DNA of 64,000 nucleotides, taken from assembly GCF_022807995.1 (NCBI RefSeq), contig NZ_CP094351.1, positions 308,501 to 372,500 on the forward strand, read 5' to 3'. The translations under genes and the position numbers were made by a program. A model generated the notes under the pieces. It saw nothing but the letters and a program-made list of their open reading frames with translations, ran no database searches and was not told where the DNA came from. Shown in pieces: positions 1 through 9,604 of this stretch. Within the stretch, counting starts at the first letter, position 1; each line of letters begins with the position of its first letter. Origin of the DNA: Pseudomonas orientalis. Lineage in GTDB: Bacteria > Pseudomonadota > Gammaproteobacteria > Pseudomonadales > Pseudomonadaceae.

Positions 1-350
1 AAAGCGATCTGGCCCTTTGTACGACGTTTCTGTTTATACGGCAGGTAAAGGTCTTCGAGGCGGGTCTTGGTGTCGGCCAGCTTGATGTCGCGTTCCAGCT
101 GCGGGGTCAATTTGCCTTGTTCCTCGATGCTGGCAAGGATACTGATACGCCGTTCGTCGAGTTCTCGCAGGTAGCGCAGGCGCTCTTCCAGGTGCCGCAG
201 TTGGATGTCGTCGAGGCTGCCGGTCACTTCTTTTCGGTAACGGGCGATGAAGGGCACCGTGGAGCCTTCATCCAGTAGCGCGACGGCCGCTTCGACCTGT
301 TGTGGGCGTACACCGAGTTCCTCGGCGATGCGGCTGTTGATGCTGTCCAT
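1..350 (-). CDS. tex: Tex, transcription accessory protein (5' part only)
   Basis: Only the first 116 codons lie in the window; the gene runs off the left edge. The product begins [20 protein letters not shown] and continues through a [12 protein letters not shown] segment and a [20 protein letters not shown] segment, which are characteristic of the N-terminal helical region of Tex/YhgF. Full-length Tex is a nucleic-acid-binding protein of nearly 800 residues with a C-terminal S1 domain, linked to transcription and RNA turnover; that part is not visible here. It is transcribed away from ompR-envZ, which is also its neighbour in enterobacteria. The start is the ATG complementary to 348-350. 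Identification rests on the N-terminal signature and on gene order. Confidence 0.9.
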   Translation of the reverse strand, partial: MDSINSRIAEELGVRPQQVEAAVALLDEGSTVPFIARYRKEVTGSLDDIQLRHLEERLRYLRELDERRISILASIEEQGKLTPQLERDIKLADTKTRLEDLYLPYKQKRRTKGQIA

Positions 351-706
351 AAAACCACCTGAAATTCTGAAAAAGCGGCTCGCGGGCCCGGAAAACAAGG
401 CCTTGCGAAGCTGGTTGAGCGGCCCCGACCGGCGCCGCTGCCTGGGCCAAGAGGCAGCCTGTTGACCCTCGAAATCGAAAAAACACCACATACGGGTAAA
501 AAAAGCCCGGCAGTAAACGGTAACGATCTGACGTTGCCCTGCGCGAAGGCGCCGCATTATAACCAGCGTTCTACTCTTGGGGGCTACTGACCAGTGCTTG
601 TAGGACACGGCTTGGCTGGTAGTAGAGGAAAAATCTGCTAACAATGCACACGGTGCGTATAACGGCAGCTAGGCCATAATGCGCGCCGAGATAAGAGGAG
701 CATCTA

Positions 707-1447
707 ATGAGCAGCACTGCACAAACTGCTGAAGGCGAAAAAATTCTCATCGTTGACGACGATCCAGGGCTGAGCAGCCTGCTGGAGCGTTTTTTCAACT
801 CCAAAGGCTACCGGGCGCGCGCGGTGCCGAACACCGAGCAGATGGACCGCCTGTTGGGGCGCGAAGTGTTCAATCTGGTCGTGCTCGACCTGATGCTGCC
901 CGGCGAGGATGGCCTGACCGCCTGCAAGCGTCTGCGCGGCGCGAACAACCAGATCCCGATCATCATGCTCACTGCCAAGGGCGATGAGCTGAGTCGCATC
1001 AAGGGCCTCGAACTGGGCGCCGATGACTACCTGGCCAAGCCGTTCAACCCTGACGAGTTGATGGCACGGGTCAAGGCCGTCTTGCGTCGCCAGGCACCGC
1101 CGGTACCGGGTGCGCCGGGCAGCGAAGACGAAAGCGTCACCTTCGGCGACTACGAGTTGTCCCTCGCCACCCGCGAGCTCAAGCGCGGCGACGAAGTGCA
1201 TATGCTGACCACCGGCGAATTCGCGGTGCTCAAAGCCTTGGTGATGAACGCTCGCCAGCCGCTGACCCGCGACAAGCTGATGAACCTGGCCCGTGGCCGC
1301 GAATGGGATGCCCTGGAGCGCTCCATCGACGTGCAGATCTCCCGACTGCGCCGGATGATCGAGCCGGACCCTTCCAAGCCGCGGTATATCCAGACGGTGT
1401 GGGGTGTGGGTTATGTGTTTGTGCCGGATGGCACCGCAACCAAGTGA
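707..1447 (+). CDS. ompR: OmpR, osmoregulatory response regulator
   Basis: DNA-binding response regulator of 246 residues, partner of the downstream sensor EnvZ. The receiver domain covers about residues 12-125, with the acidic pocket DDD at 17-19, the phospho-acceptor Asp61 in VVLDLMLPGEDG, Thr89 and Lys111 (DDYLAKPF). A winged-helix domain follows at about 145-240 (RSIDVQISRLRRMIEPDP), as in the OmpR/PhoB family. The start is preceded by an AGAGGAG ribosome binding site at 692-698. Only 116 bases separate it from envZ, so the two are probably cotranscribed. Assignment as OmpR rather than another family member is supported by the envZ and tex neighbours. Confidence 0.95.
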   Translation: MSSTAQTAEGEKILIVDDDPGLSSLLERFFNSKGYRARAVPNTEQMDRLLGREVFNLVVLDLMLPGEDGLTACKRLRGANNQIPIIMLTAKGDELSRIKGLELGADDYLAKPFNPDELMARVKAVLRRQAPPVPGAPGSEDESVTFGDYELSLATRELKRGDEVHMLTTGEFAVLKALVMNARQPLTRDKLMNLARGREWDALERSIDVQISRLRRMIEPDPSKPRYIQTVWGVGYVFVPDGTATK

Positions 1448-1563
1448 CCGATGATTTGCAGGGACGGGCATCCGGCGTTTGATTCCATGAGGATCGACGA
1501 GGTGCCCGGCGTCTGCAATTCTGCGAGCGCCGCTCGTTCCTGCAAGGTGTCTAGCTGTCTCCT

Positions 1564-2877
1564 ATGAAAACCCCGCTGTGGTTCCCGCAAAGTTTCTTCT
1601 CCCGCACCCTTTGGCTGGTGCTGATCGTCGTTCTGTTTTCCAAGGCACTTACGCTGGTTTATTTGTTGATGAACGAGGACGTGCTGGTGGATCGGCAGTA
1701 CAGCCACGGCGTCGCCTTGACGTTGCGTGCCTACTGGGCCGTAGACCCCGAGAACCGTGAAAAGGTGGCCAAGGCCTCCACGCTGATCCGGGTCGACGGT
1801 GCCGGCGTGCCCGAGGGCGAGCAGCATTGGCCCTACAGTGAGATCTACCAGCGCCAGATGCAGGCGGAGCTGGGCGAGGACACCGAGGTGCGGCTGCGCA
1901 TGCACGTTTCGCCTGCGCTGTGGGTGAGGGCGCCCAGCCTGGGCGATGCCTGGATCAAGGTTCCGCTGTATCCGCATCCGCTGCGCGGGCAAAAAATCTG
2001 GAATGTATTGGGCTGGTTCCTCGCCATCGGCCTGCTTTCAACCGCGTCCGCCTGGATTTTCGTGCGCCAGCTCAACCAACCGCTCAAGCGCCTGGTATTT
2101 GCCGCTCGCCAACTGGGCCAGGGGCGCAGCGTGCGCCTGCCGGTCAGCGATACGCCCAGTGAGATGACCGAGGTGTACGGCGCATTCAACCAGATGGCGG
2201 AAGATGTCGAGCAGGCCGGGCGCGAGCGCGAGCTGATGCTGGCGGGGGTGTCCCATGACCTGCGCACACCGTTGACGCGATTGCGCCTGTCCCTGGAATT
2301 GATGGGCAACCATACCGACCTCACCGATGACATGGTGCGTGACATCGAGGACATGGACGCGATTCTGGACCAGTTCCTTGCGTTCATCCGTGATGGGCGT
2401 GACGAGGTCGTGGAGGAGGTTGACCTGACCGATCTGGTGCGTGAAGTGGTCGCGCCCTACAACCAGAGCGGTGAGCAGGTACGCATGCGCCTGGAGCCGA
2501 TTCAGCCGTTTGCCTTGCGCAGGGTGTCGATGAAGCGTCTGCTCAACAACCTGATCGGCAATGCCTTGCATCATGCCGGTTCGGATGTGGAGGTGGCGGC
2601 GTACGTGTCGGGTGACAGCGCTGCGCCCTATGTCGTGCTGAGCGTGATGGATCGCGGCACCGGTATCGACCCGGCTGAACTGGAAGCCATCTTCAACCCG
2701 TTTACCCGTGGCGACCGCGCCCGTGGCGGCAAGGGGACCGGTTTGGGGTTGGCGATTGTGCGGCGCATTGCTTCGATGCATGGCGGCAATGTTGAACTGC
2801 GCAACCGTGAAGGGGGCGGACTGGAAGCTCGGGTGCGCTTGCCGCTTGGGCTGATGTTGCCCAGAGACGCAGTCTGA
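1564..2877 (+). CDS. envZ: EnvZ, osmosensor histidine kinase
   Basis: Inner-membrane histidine kinase of 437 residues that phosphorylates and dephosphorylates OmpR. A first membrane helix lies at about residues 15-36 and a second at about 146-166 (WNVLGWFLAIGLLSTASAW), enclosing a periplasmic loop of about 110 residues. A HAMP segment follows at about 167-220. The dimerisation/phosphotransfer motif is GVSHDLRTPLTRLRLS with His231. The ATPase domain shows NNLIGNALHHA (N box), DRGTGID (G1) and GGKGTGLGLAIV (G2). Length and domain order match the family. The gene follows ompR in the same direction. Confidence 0.95.
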   Translation: MKTPLWFPQSFFSRTLWLVLIVVLFSKALTLVYLLMNEDVLVDRQYSHGVALTLRAYWAVDPENREKVAKASTLIRVDGAGVPEGEQHWPYSEIYQRQMQAELGEDTEVRLRMHVSPALWVRAPSLGDAWIKVPLYPHPLRGQKIWNVLGWFLAIGLLSTASAWIFVRQLNQPLKRLVFAARQLGQGRSVRLPVSDTPSEMTEVYGAFNQMAEDVEQAGRERELMLAGVSHDLRTPLTRLRLSLELMGNHTDLTDDMVRDIEDMDAILDQFLAFIRDGRDEVVEEVDLTDLVREVVAPYNQSGEQVRMRLEPIQPFALRRVSMKRLLNNLIGNALHHAGSDVEVAAYVSGDSAAPYVVLSVMDRGTGIDPAELEAIFNPFTRGDRARGGKGTGLGLAIVRRIASMHGGNVELRNREGGGLEARVRLPLGLMLPRDAV

Positions 2878-2891
2878 CAAACAACATGGAT

Positions 2892-2987
2892 CAAATGTGG
2901 GAGGGGGCTTGCCCCGATTGCGGATTGTCAGTCACCGATGTGCGGACTGACATACCGTTATCGGGGGCAAGCCCCCTCCCACATTTG
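2892..2987. repeat. REPIN (paired inverted REP), GTGGGAGGGGG type
   Basis: Two inverted arms (AAATGTGGGAGGGGGCTTGC and its complement) flank a roughly 50 base spacer between the converging envZ and rimK genes. The left arm lacks one C relative to the other copies in the window. As transcribed it can form a long hairpin and could slow or end transcription from both sides. Confidence 0.9.
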
Positions 2988-3015
2988 GTTTGATGTTGTG
3001 TCAGGGGCAGAGCTT

Positions 3016-3921
3016 TTAGCCCTTGCCCTTGGTCCGAGTCATATTCGGTCCACCATTTTTTTCCAGATGTTCAATGATGATCCCCGCCACGTTCTTGCCG
3101 GTGGTGGTCTCGATCCCTTCCAGTCCCGGCGATGAGTTCACCTCCATGACCAGAGGGCCATGATTGGAGCGCAGGATATCCACACCTGCCACAGCCAACC
3201 CCATGACCTTGGCCGCTCGCAGCGCGGTCATGCGCTCCTCCGGGGTGATCTTGATCAGGCTGGCGCTGCCGCCACGGTGCAGGTTGGAGCGGAACTCACC
3301 CGGCTTGGCCTGGCGCTTCATGGCCGCGATAACCTTGTCGCCCACCACGAAGCAGCGAATGTCCGCGCCGCCCGCTTCCTTGATGTACTCCTGCACCATG
3401 ATGTTCTGCTTGAGACCCATGAACGCCTCGATCACCGACTCCGCAGCCGTTGCCGTCTCGCACAACACCACGCCGATGCCCTGGGTGCCTTCCAGCACCT
3501 TGATCACCAGCGGCGCGCCGTTGACCATTTCGATCAGGTCGGGGATGTCATCCGGAGAGTGGGCAAAGCCCGTAACCGGCAGGCCGATACCCCGGCGCGA
3601 CAGCAGTTGCAGCGAGCGCAGCTTGTCCCGCGAGCGGGCGATGGCCACGGACTCGTTCAGCGGGAACACGCCCATCATTTCAAACTGGCGCAGCACCGCG
3701 CAGCCATAGAAGGTCACCGAGGCGCCGATGCGTGGGATCACCGCATCAAAGCCTTCCAGCGGTTTGCCACGGTAGTGGATCTGCGGCTTGTGGCTGGCAA
3801 TGTTCATGTAGGCCCGCAACGTGTCGATTACCACCATTTCATGGCCACGTTCGATGCCGGCCTCGACCAGGCGGCGGGTGGAATACAGACGCGGGTTTCG
3901 CGACAGCACAGCAATCTTCAT
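3016..3921 (-). CDS. rimK: RimK, ATP-dependent glutamate ligase acting on ribosomal protein S6
   Basis: ATP-grasp ligase of 301 residues that adds glutamates to the C-terminus of ribosomal protein S6, a role known for the RimK family. The sequence starts [21 protein letters not shown]; it contains the ATP-grasp segments [13 protein letters not shown] and [20 protein letters not shown], and the metal-binding [14 protein letters not shown] near the C-terminus. It is the last gene of a tightly packed operon. Its ATG overlaps the rimB stop by four bases, pointing to translational coupling. Length and motifs match the family. Confidence 0.95.
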   Translation of the reverse strand: MKIAVLSRNPRLYSTRRLVEAGIERGHEMVVIDTLRAYMNIASHKPQIHYRGKPLEGFDAVIPRIGASVTFYGCAVLRQFEMMGVFPLNESVAIARSRDKLRSLQLLSRRGIGLPVTGFAHSPDDIPDLIEMVNGAPLVIKVLEGTQGIGVVLCETATAAESVIEAFMGLKQNIMVQEYIKEAGGADIRCFVVGDKVIAAMKRQAKPGEFRSNLHRGGSASLIKITPEERMTALRAAKVMGLAVAGVDILRSNHGPLVMEVNSSPGLEGIETTTGKNVAGIIIEHLEKNGGPNMTRTKGKG

Positions 3922-4415
3922 GCAGCACCTGGGGCAGAAATAGTGGAGACCGGGAACACCGGCTTGTCTTGTACATATTTTACGGCTGGGCTGACCACCA
4001 ACTGGCCGTCAATCAGCGCCTTGGAGCCCAGCAACAGGCGATAACGCATGGCTTTGCGGCAGGCCAGGGTGAACTCCACTCGCCACACCCGATCGCCCAA
4101 CGCCAGGGTGGTGCTGATCACGTAGCGCACCTGCGCATGGCCGTTGGAGCTCTTGATGGTTTTCATTGTTACCAGGGGCGCTTCGCAGCGCCGGTGACGC
4201 AGTTGCACCACGCTGCCCAGATGCGCGGTGAAGCGCACCCACTTCTCGCCGTCGCGCTCGAACGGCTCGATGTCGGTGGCGTGCAGGCTTGAGGTGCTGG
4301 CACCGGTGTCGATCTTGGCGCGCAGGCCAGCCACTCCCAGGTCGGGAAGGGCCACCCACTCACGCAGACCCACAACGGTCAAATGGTCAAATGTCTTCAA
4401 TATGGGTACCGTCAA
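3918..4415 (-). CDS. rimB: RimB, retropepsin-like zinc/aspartic protease family
   Basis: A 165-residue protein of the RimK-associated retropepsin-like family (annotated in many genomes as ATP-dependent zinc protease). The core motif [17 protein letters not shown] (about residues 29-46) contains the DTGA signature of single-domain aspartic proteases. [19 protein letters not shown] follows near the C-terminus. In Pseudomonas, RimB has been described as working with RimK and RimA in control of S6 glutamylation; that role is known from the family, not visible here. It overlaps rimA upstream and rimK downstream by four bases each. Confidence 0.9.
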   Translation of the reverse strand: MTVPILKTFDHLTVVGLREWVALPDLGVAGLRAKIDTGASTSSLHATDIEPFERDGEKWVRFTAHLGSVVQLRHRRCEAPLVTMKTIKSSNGHAQVRYVISTTLALGDRVWRVEFTLACRKAMRYRLLLGSKALIDGQLVVSPAVKYVQDKPVFPVSTISAPGAA

Positions 4416-5191
4416 TTTGCCCAGGCTTGAGGGGAGACCTTGGCCAGGGCATTGAATGCGGGCTTGGCGAACCAGTAGCCCTGCATCAGAAATATTCCAC
4501 AGTCGGAGAGGAAGTCCCGCTCGCCGGCACTTTCGATGCCTTCGGCGATGACAGTAACCCCCAACTGCTCACAGATTGTGACAATCCCCCGCACGATCAC
4601 CTGGCGGACACGGTCCTGGTCGACATCGCGTATCAGCGCCATGTCGAGCTTGATCAGGTCAGGTTGGAAATCGGCCAGCAGATTCAGCCCCGAATAGCCG
4701 GCGCCGAAATCATCGATGGCGGTCTTGAAGCCGAATTCGCGGTATTCACGCAGAATATTCGTCAAATGGCGATAGTTATCTACATGCTCGCTTTCCAGGG
4801 TCTCGAAAATCAGGCGGTCCAGTGGGAAATTGTGCGCGCGGGCGGCCTCAAGGGTGCTGCGAATACACAATTCGGGACGGTATACGGCGTTAGGCATGAA
4901 GTTGATGGAAAGGTGAGTCTGCATGCCCAGGGCGGCAGCGCCGGCAATTGCCAGGGTGCGGCAGCGCTGGTCGAAGCGGTAGCGATTGGTTTCGTTGACT
5001 TGCGCCAGCACCGATAGCGCGCCTTCACCCTGTGTGCCGCGCACCAGGGCTTCATTGGCAAATATCGAACGGTCACGCAGGTCGACGATAGGCTGGTAGG
5101 CGAAAGCAAAATCGAATCCCAGCGGCTCGCTTTGCTGGCAACCCACGCACCGCTGGTTGGGCGAGGTGAGTGAAACGGGAAAGTCGGTCAC
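4412..5191 (-). CDS. rimA: RimA, EAL-domain c-di-GMP phosphodiesterase
   Basis: A 259-residue stand-alone EAL protein. The signature ANEALVRG is present with E47-A48-L49, followed by FETLESE, the catalytic loop DDFGAGYSGLN, KLDMALIRD and VIAEGIES. All elements expected of an active c-di-GMP phosphodiesterase are retained. The N-terminus has CVGCQQ, a CxxC pair of unknown role, and there is no membrane segment, so the protein is probably cytoplasmic. It is first in the rimA-rimB-rimK operon; the described role of RimA in Pseudomonas is to couple c-di-GMP turnover to RimK activity. The position in the operon is what distinguishes it from other EAL proteins. Confidence 0.9.
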   Translation of the reverse strand: MTDFPVSLTSPNQRCVGCQQSEPLGFDFAFAYQPIVDLRDRSIFANEALVRGTQGEGALSVLAQVNETNRYRFDQRCRTLAIAGAAALGMQTHLSINFMPNAVYRPELCIRSTLEAARAHNFPLDRLIFETLESEHVDNYRHLTNILREYREFGFKTAIDDFGAGYSGLNLLADFQPDLIKLDMALIRDVDQDRVRQVIVRGIVTICEQLGVTVIAEGIESAGERDFLSDCGIFLMQGYWFAKPAFNALAKVSPQAWAN

Positions 5192-5306
5192 GGCGTATCC
5201 TCGCGAAAACAGGTGCTACCTGGCGTATCTTAGGTGAGCCTTGGGGTTTATGCGTCGAAGGGTTTCAACGGTAAGGTTGCGACATTTTTCAGAGCGAGGA
5301 ATTCAA

Positions 5307-5714
5307 GTGGCTCAAAAGCAGGAAGAGGAAGAAAAGGTCCGTTTGGACAAGTGGCTGTGGGCCGCGCGCTTCTACAAAACCCGTGCCCTGGCCAAGGCCG
5401 CCATCGAGAGCGGCAAGGTGCACCATCGCGGCGAGCGCTGCAAGCCGGGAAAGGAACCGCGCGTCGGCGATGAGTTTCAGATTCGTACAGGCTTTGATGA
5501 AAAGACTGTCGTGGTGCAAGCGCTCTCCATCGTGCGCCGGGGCGCGCCTGAAGCGCAGGCGTTGTACGCCGAAACCGAAGCCAGTATCGCCAAGCGGGAA
5601 AATGCCGCGGCCCTGCGCAAGGCAGGGGCTTCAGGCCTGACCACCGACGGCAAGCCGAGCAAGAAGCAGCGCCGCGACCTATTCAAGTTTCGCGGCAGCG
5701 GCAGTGATGATTGA
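5307..5714 (+). CDS. hslR: HslR (Hsp15), ribosome-associated heat-shock protein
   Basis: A 135-residue S4-domain RNA-binding protein. The S4 motif is VRLDKWLWAARFYKTRALAK, followed by IESGKVHHRGERCKPGKEP. The C-terminus is basic (KPSKKQRRDLFKFRG), as in Hsp15, which in E. coli rescues 50S subunits carrying peptidyl-tRNA after heat stress. The start chosen is the GTG at 5307, preceded by GAGGA at 5296-5300; an upstream in-frame ATG would add 22 residues with no family support. hslO lies two genes downstream, as in enterobacteria. Confidence 0.92.
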   Translation: MAQKQEEEEKVRLDKWLWAARFYKTRALAKAAIESGKVHHRGERCKPGKEPRVGDEFQIRTGFDEKTVVVQALSIVRRGAPEAQALYAETEASIAKRENAAALRKAGASGLTTDGKPSKKQRRDLFKFRGSGSDD

Positions 5715-5747
5715 TTGCACAATCTCCACGCTGCAGGAGATCAAAAA

Positions 5748-5836
5748 TGTGGGAGGGGGCTTGCCCCCGATGGCGGTGAATCAGTCAACTTATATGTAGC
5801 TGACCTGCCGCTATCGGGGGCAAGCCCCCTCCCACA
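5748..5836. repeat. REPIN, GTGGGAGGGGG type
   Basis: Inverted arms TGTGGGAGGGGGCTTGCCCC and complement, separated by a spacer with an inner stem (GATGGCGG / CCGCTATC). It lies between converging hslR and the PAP2 gene. Confidence 0.9.
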
Positions 5837-5850
5837 GTTAGCTCGCGTCG

Positions 5851-6654
5851 TTAAGGGATTGTGCGCATGACACTCAAGCGCCCAATCACTGGCAGTTTGC
5901 CAAGCACCCCGAACACCGGCGCGGTTACTCGCAACAGGAACCCCGACACCTTCGCCGCAAACGGCGTGTAGTAACCCCAGGCCAATGCCAACAGCGCCAG
6001 CAATACTCCGCCGATGTAATCATCCTGTCCCCAATGCGCGCCCGCCACCAGGCGCGGCATCATGAACAACAGCGCCAGGCCCCAGATCACCAGCACCTGG
6101 CCGATGCGCTTGGCGAACACGGTCATGAACATCGCCCAGATCAACAACACCGAAGCATGATCGCCCGGGAAGCTCTGGCTCGAACGGTCTTTCAATTCCC
6201 AGGTTTTCTCAAGCCCAGGGAAAAAATCACTCATCTGAATCGCGCCGTTGATCACCATTGACGGGCTGCTGTGCTGCCAACCCATGTGCGCCGCGAGCTT
6301 GGAAAACAGCATGCGGATAAACAGCAACAGCAGCAGAATACCGAGGAAGCCAAAGAACGCCTGGCGTACCTGCACGGCCTTGAATACCCAGTCGCCGCGA
6401 ATCAACAGGGCCAGCAGAATCACCCCGACGATCGCATCGAAGGGCCGCAGGCTCGCCACGGCCCACACGTGCAACCAGGTGGAGTTGCTCGCCAGCGGGC
6501 CATTGAGCAGGTGAAACAGCCACTCGTCGAAAATCACGCACAGCATCTGCCCCGTGGGCCACAGCCAGAAACACAGCAGTCCGATAGCGACCAAATTGCA
6601 AAGAGCCCATCGCCGGAGGTTCCAGTTCGCTTGGAACAAACCCGGATTGTTCAT
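5851..6654 (-). CDS. PAP2-family membrane phosphatase
   Basis: A 267-residue integral membrane protein with about six hydrophobic segments. The PAP2 signature is visible: [22 protein letters not shown] (the SFPGDHAS phosphatase motif) and later [13 protein letters not shown] (the GxHWxxD-type motif). Such enzymes remove phosphate from lipid phosphates such as undecaprenyl pyrophosphate or phosphatidic acid; the substrate cannot be told from the sequence. The start used is ATG 6654 ([16 protein letters not shown]), preceded by a GAGGGA site; an upstream ATG at 6708 lacks one. It is divergent from hslO. Confidence 0.85.
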   Translation of the reverse strand: MNNPGLFQANWNLRRWALCNLVAIGLLCFWLWPTGQMLCVIFDEWLFHLLNGPLASNSTWLHVWAVASLRPFDAIVGVILLALLIRGDWVFKAVQVRQAFFGFLGILLLLLFIRMLFSKLAAHMGWQHSSPSMVINGAIQMSDFFPGLEKTWELKDRSSQSFPGDHASVLLIWAMFMTVFAKRIGQVLVIWGLALLFMMPRLVAGAHWGQDDYIGGVLLALLALAWGYYTPFAAKVSGFLLRVTAPVFGVLGKLPVIGRLSVMRTIP

Positions 6655-6777
6655 AAACTGTCCCTCATCGCTCTTCAAGCTCCTTGTTTTCAGGAGAAAT
6701 CGCACCAATGTGGTGCTAAAGCGTTTAATTTTATAAACGTTGTAATCATTTTGTCATCACTTCAGATACCCAGACCT

Positions 6778-7680
6778 ATGACTGATCTACCGGATACCGA
6801 CTTCACCCAACGCTTCATCTTTGACGAGAACGACGCCCGCGGCGAACTGGTCTCGTTGGAGCTCAGCTATGCCGAAGTCCTTGCCAAACATGCGTATCCG
6901 GAGCCGGTCGCGCAATTGCTCGGTGAGTTGATGGCGGCGGCTGCGCTGCTGGTGGGCACGATGAAATTCGATGGCTTGCTGATCCTGCAGGCGCGTTCCG
7001 AAGGTCCGATCCCGATGTTGATGATCGAGTGTTCCAGCGAGCGCGAAATCCGTGGCCTGGCCCGCTATGACGTCGACCGGATTACCCCGGATGCCACGTT
7101 CTCCGAGCTGATGGCCGATGGCGTGCTGGCCATCACCGTTGACCCCACCGAGGGTCAGCGCTACCAGGGCATCGTTGATCTGGACGGCGAGACCCTGTCG
7201 GACTGCTTTACCAACTATTTCGTCATGTCCCAGCAGGTCGGCACCAAGTTCTGGCTCAATGCCAACGGCAAGCGCGCTCGCGGCCTGTTGTTGCAGCAAT
7301 TGCCGGCTGACCGTATCAAGGACGAGGATGAGCGCACCGATAGCTGGCGCAAGCTGACCGCCCTGGCCGGCACCCTGACTGCTGAAGAATTGCTGGGCCT
7401 GGACAACGAGACCATCCTGCACCGCCTGTACCACGAAGAAGCGGTGCGCCTGTTCGACGAACAGTCCCTGCGCTTCAATTGCAGTTGCTCGCGCGAGCGT
7501 TCAGCCAATGCCCTGGTCAGCCTTGGCCTGGAAGATGCGCAAAACCTGGTGGTGGAACACGGTGGTCATATCGAGATCGACTGCCAGTTCTGCAATGAGC
7601 GTTATCTGTTCGATGCCGCCGATGTTGCTCAATTATTCGCCGGCGCAGGCAGCGACACTCCTTCCGACACCCGTCACTAA
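6778..7680 (+). CDS. hslO: HslO (Hsp33), redox-activated chaperone
   Basis: A 300-residue cytoplasmic holdase activated by oxidation. The zinc-binding redox switch is intact: C235-x-C237 in FNCSCSRER and C269-x-x-C272 in DCQFCNERY, giving CxC-x31-CxxC. The N-terminal core includes [21 protein letters not shown] and the [17 protein letters not shown] segment typical of Hsp33. The start is ATG 6778; the longer reading frame upstream lies over the divergent PAP2 gene and is not coding. It sits between hslR and pckA as in enterobacteria. Confidence 0.95.
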   Translation: MTDLPDTDFTQRFIFDENDARGELVSLELSYAEVLAKHAYPEPVAQLLGELMAAAALLVGTMKFDGLLILQARSEGPIPMLMIECSSEREIRGLARYDVDRITPDATFSELMADGVLAITVDPTEGQRYQGIVDLDGETLSDCFTNYFVMSQQVGTKFWLNANGKRARGLLLQQLPADRIKDEDERTDSWRKLTALAGTLTAEELLGLDNETILHRLYHEEAVRLFDEQSLRFNCSCSRERSANALVSLGLEDAQNLVVEHGGHIEIDCQFCNERYLFDAADVAQLFAGAGSDTPSDTRH

Positions 7681-7859
7681 AACGTTTAAGCACAGGTAAA
7701 TCACCTGCCAAATGCCGGATTAGAGGCGTTCTGACGGGAGGGCCCTACTCTTTTTGGGCTTTTCTGGCATAATCCGGCCCACTTTTTTCGCGGTAGTAGT
7801 GCGCAACTTTCTACTACAAAACGTTTGGAGCACTCGGCCACAGGCCGACGGGGAACCTC

Positions 7860-9401
7860 ATGACGCAAGCCAATAACGCCGTATACACCGATCTGAGTGT
7901 TGACGATCTGGTCAAAGAAGCCCTGCAGCGCGGTGAAGGCGTGCTTGCCGATACTGGCGCGCTGGTCGTAGAAACGGGTCACCGCACTGGCCGTTCGCCG
8001 GTCGACCGCTTCATCGTTGAAGAGCCCACTACCCAGGACGCAATCGCCTGGGGCCCGATCAACCGCAAGTTCCCGGCCGACAAGTTCGATGCCCTGTGGA
8101 ACCGCGTAGAAGCCTTCAACAACGCGCAGGAACACTTTGTTTCCCACGTTCACGTAGGGGCTTCCGAAGACCACTACCTGGCCGTGAAAATGACCACCCA
8201 GACTGCCTGGCAGAACCTGTTCGGTCGTTGCCTGTTCATCAACCCGGCCCAGTACAACCCGGCCGGTCGTGACGAGTGGCAAGTGCTCAACGTGGCCAAC
8301 TTCGAGTGCGTGCCAGAGCGTGACGGCACCAACTCCGACGGTTGCGTGATCCTCAATTTCGCCCAGAAAAAAGTGCTGATCGCCGGCATGCGTTACGCCG
8401 GTGAAATGAAGAAAGCCATGTTCTCGGTGCAGAACTTCCTGCTGCCGGCCTCCGACGTGTTGCCGATGCACTGCGCCGCCAACATTGGCGAAGCAGGCGA
8501 CGTGACCCTGTTCTTCGGCCTGTCGGGTACCGGTAAAACCACCCTGTCCGCTGACGAAAGCCGTTACCTGATCGGTGACGACGAACACGGTTGGGGCGAA
8601 GGCGTGGTGTTCAACATCGAAGGCGGTTGCTATGCCAAGTGCATCGACCTGTCCGAGAAGAACGAGCCGGTTATCTGGAAGGCCATCAAGCACGGCGCCG
8701 TGCTGGAAAACGTCGTTATCGACGAGGCCGGGCATGCTGACTACACCAATGTCAGCCTGACCCAGAACAGCCGCGCCGCCTACCCGCTGGAGCACGTTGC
8801 CAAGCGCTCCGAGAAGAACCTGGGCGGCGAACCCAACGCGGTGATCTTCCTGACCTGCGACCTGACCGGCGTACTGCCGCCCGTGTCGATCCTCAGCGAA
8901 GAACAAGCGGCCTACCACTTCCTGTCCGGCTACACCGCACTGGTGGGCTCGACCGAAATGGGTTCGGGCAGCGGCATCAAGTCGACCTTCTCCACCTGCT
9001 TCGGCGCACCGTTCTTCCCACGCCCTGCCGGTGAATACGCTGAGCTGTTGATCAAGCGCATCCGTGGCTTCGGCTCCAAGGTCTACCTGGTCAACACCGG
9101 CTGGACCGGCGGCGGCTACGGTGTCGGCAAACGCTTCAACATCCCGACCACTCGCGGCGTCATCGCAGCGATCCAGAGCGGCGCGTTGATCGGTGCCGAG
9201 ACTGAGCACCTTGATACCATCAATCTGGACGTGCCATTGGCCGTACCGGGCGTTGAGACCGGCCTGTTGAACCCACGCAACACCTGGGCTGACCAGGCTG
9301 CCTACGATGAAGCAGCGAAGGCGCTGGCCGGGTTGTTCATCGAGAACTTCAAGAAGTTTGAAGTGAGCGATGCAATCAAGGCTGCAGGGCCTAAGTTGTA
9401 A
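7860..9401 (+). CDS. pckA: Phosphoenolpyruvate carboxykinase (ATP)
   Basis: Gluconeogenic enzyme of 513 residues converting oxaloacetate and ATP to phosphoenolpyruvate, CO2 and ADP. It shows the kinase P-loop [16 protein letters not shown], the upstream [13 protein letters not shown] substrate region, [16 protein letters not shown] and the adenine-binding end [14 protein letters not shown]. Length matches bacterial ATP-type enzymes. It is followed by a strong terminator. A 616-residue open frame on the opposite strand is a high-GC shadow. Confidence 0.96.
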   Translation: MTQANNAVYTDLSVDDLVKEALQRGEGVLADTGALVVETGHRTGRSPVDRFIVEEPTTQDAIAWGPINRKFPADKFDALWNRVEAFNNAQEHFVSHVHVGASEDHYLAVKMTTQTAWQNLFGRCLFINPAQYNPAGRDEWQVLNVANFECVPERDGTNSDGCVILNFAQKKVLIAGMRYAGEMKKAMFSVQNFLLPASDVLPMHCAANIGEAGDVTLFFGLSGTGKTTLSADESRYLIGDDEHGWGEGVVFNIEGGCYAKCIDLSEKNEPVIWKAIKHGAVLENVVIDEAGHADYTNVSLTQNSRAAYPLEHVAKRSEKNLGGEPNAVIFLTCDLTGVLPPVSILSEEQAAYHFLSGYTALVGSTEMGSGSGIKSTFSTCFGAPFFPRPAGEYAELLIKRIRGFGSKVYLVNTGWTGGGYGVGKRFNIPTTRGVIAAIQSGALIGAETEHLDTINLDVPLAVPGVETGLLNPRNTWADQAAYDEAAKALAGLFIENFKKFEVSDAIKAAGPKL

Positions 9402-9420
9402 GATTCGTATGGTGTGAAAA

Positions 9421-9447
9421 AGCCGCCCCTTGTGGGCGGCTTTTTTG
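9421..9447 (+). terminator. Rho-independent terminator of pckA
   Basis: Stem AGCCGCCC (9421-9428) pairs with GGGCGGCT (9434-9441), followed by a T run. It lies 20 bases after the pckA stop. Confidence 0.9.
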
Positions 9448-9490
9448 TGCGCGACAGGTTGTATCCCACTCCCTGCACTTGCGCAGATCC

Positions 9491-9583
9491 AATGTGGGAG
9501 GGGGCTTGCCCCCGATTGCGGTGTACCAGTCAAAGGTGGGCCGCCTGACACACTGCTATCGGGGGCAAGCCCCCTCCCACATT
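9491..9583. repeat. REPIN, GTGGGAGGGGG type
   Basis: Inverted arms AATGTGGGAGGGGGCTTGCC and complement around a spacer of about 45 bases, between pckA and the converging DUF1493 gene. Confidence 0.9.
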
Positions 9584-9604
9584 TGATTCTCGGTGTACTT
9601 CAGC

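Noticed and set aside
7701..9551. 616-codon open frame antisense to pckA
   Set aside because: It mirrors a strongly conserved enzyme; the translation has no recognisable domain and no ribosome site. It is a high-GC shadow.
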